64,000 bases of DNA from Clostridiales bacterium. Lineage in GTDB: Bacteria; Bacillota; Clostridia; Christensenellales; Pumilibacteraceae. The position numbers were made by a program, and so were the translations under genes. The notes beneath the pieces are model-generated. The model did no database searches and was not told where the DNA came from. It saw only the letters and a list, made by a program, of their open reading frames with translations. Below are positions 58,873 through 64,000 of this stretch, piece after piece; position 1 is the stretch's first letter; the number at the start of each line of letters is the position of its first letter. The stretch covers positions 201,387 through 265,386 of the forward strand of contig JAFLVE010000010.1 in the NCBI GenBank assembly GCA_022511445.1, given 5' to 3'.

Positions 58873-60438
58873 ATGCCTGTAAAAGACGAAAGAGAAGAAA
58901 AAATAAAAAAGCATCCTAACGTTATCGCCAAGGAAACGCCCAACAGCTACGAGGCGGAAACCGCGGTGCTCGGCGGCATGCTTATAGACGCGAACACGGC
59001 GGTAAAATACCTGCCTCAGCTCGACGAGGACGATTTCTACACGCCCGGGCATAAGTATCTTTTTAACGCCATGATCGAGGTTTTTGCGGCGTCGCAGCCC
59101 GTCGACTTCGTAACGGTTACGAACAAGCTTGACGACAACGGAACGCTCGCAAAGGCGGGCGGCGTGGAATACATATCGGGGCTTGTAAACGCTATCCCGT
59201 CGGTTGCGAACGTCGAGCACTACTTTACCATTCTGAAAAAGCACGCAAAGCTTCGCGCCATGATTAAAATTGCGCAAAAAATGGCGGATGCCGCGTACGC
59301 ACTCGACCCCGAGGATAAGGCTCTGCCGCTTGCCGAAGCCGAACTGTTCGCGCTCGCCGAGCAGGGCAGGGGCGGCGCACGGCTCGAACTGATTAACAGC
59401 GCGCTCGAGGAAGCGCTTCAGGATTTGAAAAACCGTCAGCTCAATCCCGACGCGTTCAGGGGTGTGCCGAGCGGCTTCAAGTACCTCGACACCATACTCG
59501 GCGGCGGTTTCCAAAAGAGCGACCTCATAATTCTCGCCGCGCGCCCCGGTCAGGGTAAAACGAGCTTTGCAATGAACTGCGCCGTCAACGCCGCGCTTGC
59601 AAGCCGCCCCGACACAAGAAAGCCGTACACGGTAGCCGTGTTCGAGCTGGAAATGGGTAAATTACAGCTCGCAAAAAGAATGCTGTGCTCGGTCGGCGGA
59701 TTTAGTATGAGCGACGCAAACCGCGCGGCTATAAAGAACGACGGGTGGGCGAAGCTGTTTTCCGCGCAAAAACGCTTTGCGGACACAAAGCTTTTCGTCC
59801 TCGAATCGGGCAATGTCACCCCGCCCGAAATATTGAGCATGTGCCGCGCGCTCAAACAAACGCACGGGCTCGATTTTATAATGATCGACTATTTGCAGCT
59901 TATGAAGAGCGGCGTAAAAACGGATAACTACGTTCGCGAGATTGCAGAAATTACCCGTTCGCTCAAGCTCGCCGCAAAAGAGCTTAACGTGCCCATTCTG
60001 TTGCTTTCACAGATGTCGCGCGACATAGAAAAGCGCAAGGGCGACCCTGTCCCGCAGTTAAGCGACCTTCGCGATTCGGGCGCTATCGAGCAGGACGCGG
60101 ATATTGTTCTGTTCCTCGACCGCTCGGCAAAAAAAGACGATACCTCGGCGGACGACGCAGATACGCCGTCGGGCGGGAATATAGTGTATCTTAATATCGC
60201 CAAGCACCGTAACGGCGAAACCGGCTCGGTCAAGCTCGTGTGGGATCCTGCGACGGTCACATTCCGCTGCGTAGACAAAAACCCGAACGGCATGCAAGCC
60301 CCCGCGGGAAGAGGCGGTAACGCATACTTCGACGTCGGCGAAAAGTACGCCCCGGACGAAAGTCAGGCACCCGCTCCCGCCGGCGGAGACGAGTACGACA
60401 CTTCGGACGAATATATCGACGAGGATATAGGGCTTTAG
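58873..60438 (+). CDS. dnaB: Replicative DNA helicase DnaB (DnaC of Bacillus nomenclature)
   Basis: Hexameric 5'-3' helicase of the replisome. The 521 residues have the N-terminal collar domain (NSYEAETAVLGGMLIDANTA), a linker helix near 170, and the RecA-like domain: PSGFKYLDTILGGGFQKSDL, Walker A ARPGQGKTSFAMN near 226, ELEMGKLQLAKRML, IMIDYLQLMKSG, and the arginine-finger region LSQMSRDIEKRKGDPVPQLS. An acidic, Gly/Ala-rich tail of about 60 residues follows and is longer than usual. GATAGGGAGCAAAAT precedes the ATG. It is 20 bases after the lipoprotein gene. Confidence 0.97.
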   Translation: MPVKDEREEKIKKHPNVIAKETPNSYEAETAVLGGMLIDANTAVKYLPQLDEDDFYTPGHKYLFNAMIEVFAASQPVDFVTVTNKLDDNGTLAKAGGVEYISGLVNAIPSVANVEHYFTILKKHAKLRAMIKIAQKMADAAYALDPEDKALPLAEAELFALAEQGRGGARLELINSALEEALQDLKNRQLNPDAFRGVPSGFKYLDTILGGGFQKSDLIILAARPGQGKTSFAMNCAVNAALASRPDTRKPYTVAVFELEMGKLQLAKRMLCSVGGFSMSDANRAAIKNDGWAKLFSAQKRFADTKLFVLESGNVTPPEILSMCRALKQTHGLDFIMIDYLQLMKSGVKTDNYVREIAEITRSLKLAAKELNVPILLLSQMSRDIEKRKGDPVPQLSDLRDSGAIEQDADIVLFLDRSAKKDDTSADDADTPSGGNIVYLNIAKHRNGETGSVKLVWDPATVTFRCVDKNPNGMQAPAGRGGNAYFDVGEKYAPDESQAPAPAGGDEYDTSDEYIDEDIGL

Positions 60439-60541
60439 AAAATAGCTTAACAAAAAGCCCGATACCGATAGCCTAAAAGCGAACAACAAGATCGTAAAAG
60501 TCGGCTGTTTCCGACAGGGCTAATAAATTCTGTTCGCAAAG

Positions 60542-60567
60542 GAGAGCAACGCGTTTGCTCTCTTTTT
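60542..60567 (+). terminator. Terminator after dnaB
   Basis: GAGAGCAA, loop CGCGT, TTGCTCTC, then TTTTTG on the plus strand, about 100 bases after the dnaB stop. Confidence 0.85.
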
Positions 60568-60619
60568 GTTTTTGCGTTTTTCCTGCGGAGACGATAAAAA
60601 TAAAACTGCCGCAAAAAGA

Positions 60620-60648
60620 TTGACATGTTAAACTCAATAATGTATAAT
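60620..60648 (+). promoter_or_regulatory. Consensus promoter of tRNA-Thr
   Basis: TTGACA, exactly 17 bases, TATAAT. The transcript would run about 175 bases before the tRNA 5' end. Confidence 0.85.
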
Positions 60649-60756
60649 GACTACTGCGTGGGGTTACGCGAGTTCCTATCGGCTTAGTTGCAGGATTCCA
60701 AAGCATAACTCATTTTTGAAGAACGCCTCACGGCAAAAAAGACAAATAAAAAATAT

Positions 60757-60810
60757 ATGCTGTTATGGCTCAGTCGGACCACCATCTTCGGTAGGTTCGC
60801 AACAAGCGAA
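60757..60810 (+). pseudogene. Truncated duplicate of tRNA-Thr 5' half
   Basis: TGCTGTTATGGCTCAGTCGG repeats the first 19 bases of the tRNA gene, including the acceptor strand and D-arm start, and then diverges (ACCACCATCTTCGGTAGG). The upstream AAAAAAGACAAATAAAAAAT also matches the DNA before the real tRNA, so the duplication covers about 45 bases. It cannot fold as a tRNA. Confidence 0.7.
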
Positions 60811-60830
60811 AAAAGACAAAAAAAATACAT

Positions 60831-60906
60831 GCTGTTATGGCTCAGTCGGTAGAGCACCACCTTGGTAAGGTGGAGGTCCCGGGTTCGAATCCCGGTAACA
60901 GCTCCA
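60831..60906 (+). tRNA. tRNA-Thr (anticodon GGT)
   Basis: The acceptor stem GCTGTTA/TAACAGC is perfect. The D-arm GCTC...GAGC is present. The anticodon stem CCACC/GGTGG encloses TTGGTAA, so the anticodon is GGT, reading ACC and ACU threonine codons. The T-arm is CCGGG/CCCGG around TTCGAAT. The discriminator base T and an encoded CCA end the gene. Confidence 0.97.
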
Positions 60907-60910
60907 CAAA

Positions 60911-60938
60911 AAAGGCACCTCTTGCGGGTGCCTTTTTT
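60911..60938 (+). terminator. Terminator of tRNA-Thr
   Basis: GGCACC, loop TCTTGCG, GGTGCC, then TTTTTT. The inverted repeat extends as AAAAAA...TTTTTT, so it could also act on the minus strand. Confidence 0.9.
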
Positions 60939-61171
60939 GTGGAGCTGATGACGATTCGAGCGCGCCAAGGAAGTGATTGTAAACACAGAACACGATAAAG
61001 AACAGTCGAGTATATATACATCGATAATTAATTATCTGTTTTGCTTTGAAAAAAGTAGTGATGGCTAACCCTTCGTCGGAAATAACTAACTAATAGTTTT
61101 GAAATTATTCGGGTGTAACCTCAAACAAATACGTGCAGATTACACACGACATAAATCCAAGCTGCGCTTGG

Positions 61172-62431
61172 TTATCTTATTTCCACTAGCATTTTAATTG
61201 TTTTTTCGAGCGGGAGGAGGTGTGCGGGCACGGCGTACAAGCGCGCTATTGTTCGGTACGCCTGTTCCTGGGTTTTTCCGTCGAGTATGCGGTCGGCGTA
61301 GTAGCGTATGTAATCGGCAAAGTCGTCATTGTCCGAGCCGCGCTCGAGCGAAAACAGGATATGGAAGAAGGTGTTCAGGTAGAAATCGGAATTGATATTC
61401 GACAAAAACACGTCGGAAACTTCCTTATGCGCGGAAGTCGGCGGCTTGATATCGAGCGGCTCGCCGATAGGGATAGTGCCGTAGTCGAGCGTGCGCATCC
61501 AGCTTAACAGGCTGATTAAAAGCCCGCTGTAATTGTTATTGCCAGTGCCGACGGGCGCCGAATGGCGGAGCGACGACTCAATCAGTTCTTTCATTCCCAC
61601 GCCGGACATTTCCTCGACGTAGGTCGAGCCTTTAAGGAGGTAGTAAACGATCGCCTCGGAGTAGTCCGTAATGGAAATGTCTATTCCGAGTTTCGCGCGC
61701 AGGACCGCCGAGTACACGTCGTTCAGCCCGAGCGTAAGCATACTCTCGAGCGCCGCTTCCTGATTTTCGACGGAATTGCCGTTCAGCCTGTCGAATATAA
61801 GGTTTAGCTGGTGGTCTACGCTCGAAAGCTCTTCGTGAATGGAGTTTAACAGCTCTTTCATGAACGCGTCGGCGGGCGAGTAGCGAATGTTCTTATAAAT
61901 CAGCTTGTGCTCGATTTCCGACCAGAACGTATTAACGAGCGACTTTATTTGCAGCTCGAACTTGTACACCTCGCCGGCGTAGGTGACCGCGCCGTCTATT
62001 CGGTAGATATCGAATCCGTTTTTCTGGCGTTCGGGCTGCGGCGTGTCGAGCTTGAGCCTGACCGCCTTTTTGCCGGTCGGGGAAAAGAATCCTTCGCCGA
62101 CGTCCAGGCAGAACACCTCGCGTATCTTGTCGTACAAATACCGCTCGTCGCGGAAAAACCTGCACTCGAGCCGCACGCCGATTATATCGTGCATTTCGAA
62201 CACAATGCGGTCGGCGGGGTGGTCCTTGTACAGCGAGTTGCGCAGGATTTTTTCTTTAAGGCTGTCGCGCGACTTGATTCTTGAGGTAATTGCGACCGTC
62301 GCGTCGAGCACGCCGAACGTGGTTTGAAGATACTCGGTCAGTCTGTCCGCGGCGTGCGAAAACCCGACCGAATGTTCGTCGAGCACGTTGCAAGCGGTGT
62401 CTATATAATCGAATACGCTTATCTTTTCCAT
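61172..62431 (-). CDS. RelA/SpoT-domain protein (alarmone-synthetase-like) with long C-terminal region
   Basis: A 419-residue protein. Residues about 45-190 have the layout of the ppGpp synthetase domain: SRIKSRDSLKEKILRNS, the HDIIGVRLECRFFRD segment with the metal Asp, FELQIKSLVNTFWSEIEHKLIYKN with the catalytic Glu. Between them, the usual guanine-stacking GYRSLH segment is replaced by NGFDIYRIDGA. No hydrolase (HD) domain precedes it. The remaining 220 residues are helical with no recognised motif. It may make an alarmone-like product, make a different nucleotide, or be inactive. The start is set at ATG 62429-62431, with GGGTG before it, rather than the in-frame GTG two codons upstream. 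It lies 54 bases after the GH3 gene on the same strand. Confidence 0.75.
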   Translation of the reverse strand: MEKISVFDYIDTACNVLDEHSVGFSHAADRLTEYLQTTFGVLDATVAITSRIKSRDSLKEKILRNSLYKDHPADRIVFEMHDIIGVRLECRFFRDERYLYDKIREVFCLDVGEGFFSPTGKKAVRLKLDTPQPERQKNGFDIYRIDGAVTYAGEVYKFELQIKSLVNTFWSEIEHKLIYKNIRYSPADAFMKELLNSIHEELSSVDHQLNLIFDRLNGNSVENQEAALESMLTLGLNDVYSAVLRAKLGIDISITDYSEAIVYYLLKGSTYVEEMSGVGMKELIESSLRHSAPVGTGNNNYSGLLISLLSWMRTLDYGTIPIGEPLDIKPPTSAHKEVSDVFLSNINSDFYLNTFFHILFSLERGSDNDDFADYIRYYADRILDGKTQEQAYRTIARLYAVPAHLLPLEKTIKMLVEIR

Positions 62432-62485
62432 TTTCACCCGTAAAAGTTTGGATATTGAATATAAATCGGCATAAAGCCGAACGAA

Positions 62486-64000
62486 TTAACGGTTGGGTTT
62501 GTCCTTTTTAAGCATGGTTTTCAGCCCGCGGAAAAAATGCCCGTTTGCCATTTGAACAAGCCCGAGCGCCAATTGTGGCATCACCGCGCCGCCCGACATT
62601 GACGCGACGGACGAAAGCGGAGTGTACAAAGCGTTATTTACAAACGCCTCGTAATCCACAGAGCCCTTTTTGCCTGCGGACTTAGCCATGCGTTTTACCG
62701 TGCTTGCCATTATTCTGCCGACAAGGCAGCCTTTTACGTCGTTCACGCAACTGTCAAGCGTATGCTCGCCCTTAACGGGCCGCGGGGTTTCGGGCGGAAC
62801 GGGCGCGCCGTAAAGCACGGCGAAATCCTCGTCCGTCAGCTTGGCGCGAACGGGCACCTTGTACGCTTCGGGATAGGCGATACGAGACGTAAAGTCGCCG
62901 TCTATCTTGACCGACATTTCCTTTTTGATATCTGCGGCGGACGCCCCGACGAGTATTCTGTACTCGCCGTCGCACAGCGAGAACGCGTGTTTTTCCTCGT
63001 TCCAGAACTCGAACGCAGATTTATCCAGCTTAATCTCGACGACGACGGTGGACTTGCCTTCGATAAACACTTTTTTATAGCCTTCGAGCTGCTTTTCGGG
63101 CCGAAGCACGCGCCCCGTTCTGTCGCTGACGTAGACCTGTACGGTTTCGTACGCGTCGCGCACGGAATTGTTTGTAAGGGTAACCTCGACGTTAAACTCG
63201 TTATTCCCGAGCCGCTTAATATGCAGCTCGTCGTAGGAAATATCCGAAAACGACAGTCCGTGCCCGAACGGGAAGAGAACGCGCCGACTAATCGCGTCGT
63301 AATACTTGTAGCCAACGAACAGGCTTTCGCGGTACACCGTGCGGAGCCCGCCGAAATCTTCGCCGAGCTCGGCGTCGTCGACGGGGAATGTTTCCGCCAG
63401 CCTGCCGCGCGGATTGACCCTGCCGAAAATAATATCGGTTGCGGCAAGCGCGCCGACCTGACCGCAAAGCCCCTGATACAGTATCGCTTTTACGCGCTTT
63501 GTCCAGGGCATTTTAACGGGTCCCGCGCCCGTAAGCACGACAACCACGCGGTGCCCCGCGCCCGAGAGCGCGTTTATAAGCTCGTCTTGCGCGGCGGGGA
63601 GGTCGAGCGAGAATCGGTCTATCCCTTCGGCAGGTGCGGGCTGACCGACGTATACTATCACCGCGTCCGCGCCCTTTGCCGCCGACATAACCTCGTCAAA
63701 GAGCTTGCGGTTTTCCTTTTCGTTGTCGGAATAGCCGCGGCAGTACGAAACCTCGATACCGCGTTCGGCAAGCGCGTCAAGCGGCGACACCGCCTTAAAC
63801 GGCGTTACGTGCGAGCTTCCTCCGCCCTGAATGGGCGCGGCCTCGGCGAGTTCGCCGACGACGGTAATCTTCATATTTTTGGTGAGCGGCAAAAAGCCGT
63901 TGTCGTTTCTTAACAGAACGATACTGTCCACCGCCGCGGCGTAGCACAGCTTGTCGTGCGCGTCGGCGTCAAAATCGCCGCAAGGCTCGAGATACACGTT
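62486..64000 (-). CDS. Family 3 glycoside hydrolase, C-terminal part (5' end outside window)
   Basis: A beta-glucosidase-type enzyme; the N-terminal TIM barrel with the nucleophile Asp lies beyond the right edge. The visible 504 codons begin inside the second domain: SIVLLRNDNGFLPL, KITVVGELA, VIVYVGQPAPAEG, RFSLDLPAAQDELINAL (usual C-domain motif) and FPFGHGLSFSDISYDEL. A fibronectin-III-like domain follows (VEVTLTNNSVRDAYETVQVY, RPEKQLEGYKKV). A 130-residue tail ends MSGGAVMPQLALGLVQMANG with FFRGLKTMLKK, a form I know from clostridial family 3 enzymes. Substrates cannot be assigned from this part. No signal peptide can be judged. The gene precedes the RelA/SpoT-domain gene. Confidence 0.9.
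   Translation of the reverse strand, partial: NVYLEPCGDFDADAHDKLCYAAAVDSIVLLRNDNGFLPLTKNMKITVVGELAEAAPIQGGGSSHVTPFKAVSPLDALAERGIEVSYCRGYSDNEKENRKLFDEVMSAAKGADAVIVYVGQPAPAEGIDRFSLDLPAAQDELINALSGAGHRVVVVLTGAGPVKMPWTKRVKAILYQGLCGQVGALAATDIIFGRVNPRGRLAETFPVDDAELGEDFGGLRTVYRESLFVGYKYYDAISRRVLFPFGHGLSFSDISYDELHIKRLGNNEFNVEVTLTNNSVRDAYETVQVYVSDRTGRVLRPEKQLEGYKKVFIEGKSTVVVEIKLDKSAFEFWNEEKHAFSLCDGEYRILVGASAADIKKEMSVKIDGDFTSRIAYPEAYKVPVRAKLTDEDFAVLYGAPVPPETPRPVKGEHTLDSCVNDVKGCLVGRIMASTVKRMAKSAGKKGSVDYEAFVNNALYTPLSSVASMSGGAVMPQLALGLVQMANGHFFRGLKTMLKKDKPNR

Larger units (their letters stand above)
60439..60830. other. Intergenic region with dnaB terminator, tRNA promoter and tRNA-Thr fragment
   Basis: No protein gene. 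It contains the dnaB terminator, a consensus promoter at 60620-60648, a short GCGTGGGGTTACGC hairpin in the transcribed leader, and a truncated copy of the tRNA-Thr 5' half at about 60757-60777. Confidence 0.75.

Noticed and set aside
62762-63913. 383-residue plus-strand ORF
   Set aside because: Antisense to the family 3 glycoside hydrolase gene; Arg/Val/His-rich shadow.
1-64000. CRISPR array, prophage or IS element
   Set aside because: No regular short direct repeats with spacers, and no transposase, integrase, Cas or phage structural ORF was found. The 300-base-spaced palindromes are too far apart for CRISPR.

Overview
The window looks like the chromosome of an uncultured anaerobic Firmicute, most likely class Clostridia (inference). 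The evidence is a textbook S10-spc-alpha ribosomal cluster that includes a clostridial-type KOW gene, GGAGG-type ribosome binding sites, many sigma-A promoters of the TTGACA-17-TATAAT kind, Rho-independent terminators, ThyX, Mini-RNase III, an anaerobic NrdG-type activase, DnaD- and DnaC/DnaI-like primosome proteins, and Firmicutes-style parS sites. No rRNA, CRISPR array, prophage or insertion sequence was seen. One tRNA (Thr) is present.

Layout. 1-7.0 kb (all minus): an edge-truncated membrane protein, then gpmI, tpiA, rlmB, thyX, mrnC, then nrdG2 and a DegT-type aminotransferase. 7.4-23.5 kb (all minus): rpsJ to rplQ, 30 translation, transcription and secretion genes from one strong promoter near 23.6 kb; rpmJ is missing from the ORF track but is clearly there. 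24-40.8 kb: a leucine-rich-repeat membrane protein, an M18 aminopeptidase, a GT2 glycosyltransferase, a rarA-HAD-mntP operon, two unknown membrane proteins, sbcD-sbcC, and divergently a dnaD-like, dnaC-like and unknown membrane gene set. 40.9-42.4 kb is a 1.5 kb non-coding, repeat-rich stretch. 42.4-51.9 kb is an origin-proximal style region: mnmE, smpB, rsmG, lepB, parB with two parS sites, a di-iron ferritin-like protein of unknown role, a 33-residue basic peptide gene and a RadC-like protein. 52.5-64 kb (mostly plus): ferritin, an Ig-domain lipoprotein, pepF, another lipoprotein, dnaB, tRNA-Thr, then on minus a RelA/SpoT-domain protein and an edge-truncated family 3 glycoside hydrolase.

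How it fits together. Most large genes left of about 45 kb are on minus and most right of about 51 kb are on plus. Non-coding DNA changes from pyrimidine-rich to purine-rich on the plus strand over the same interval. With parB, parS, DnaA-box-like 9-mers next to a very AT-rich patch, and palindromic repeats that occur in opposite orientation on the two sides, this suggests the replication origin lies within or close to 44-51 kb. dnaA itself is not in the window, so this is a hypothesis.

The intergenic regions carry several dispersed, hairpin-forming repeat families. The most unusual points are an apparent AUA start codon in rlmB, an alpha/beta-hydrolase-like protein without the nucleophile serine, a RadC-like protein without its metal-binding motif, a RelA/SpoT-domain protein with an altered nucleotide-binding segment, a truncated duplicate of the tRNA-Thr 5' half, and origin-flanking palindromic repeats.
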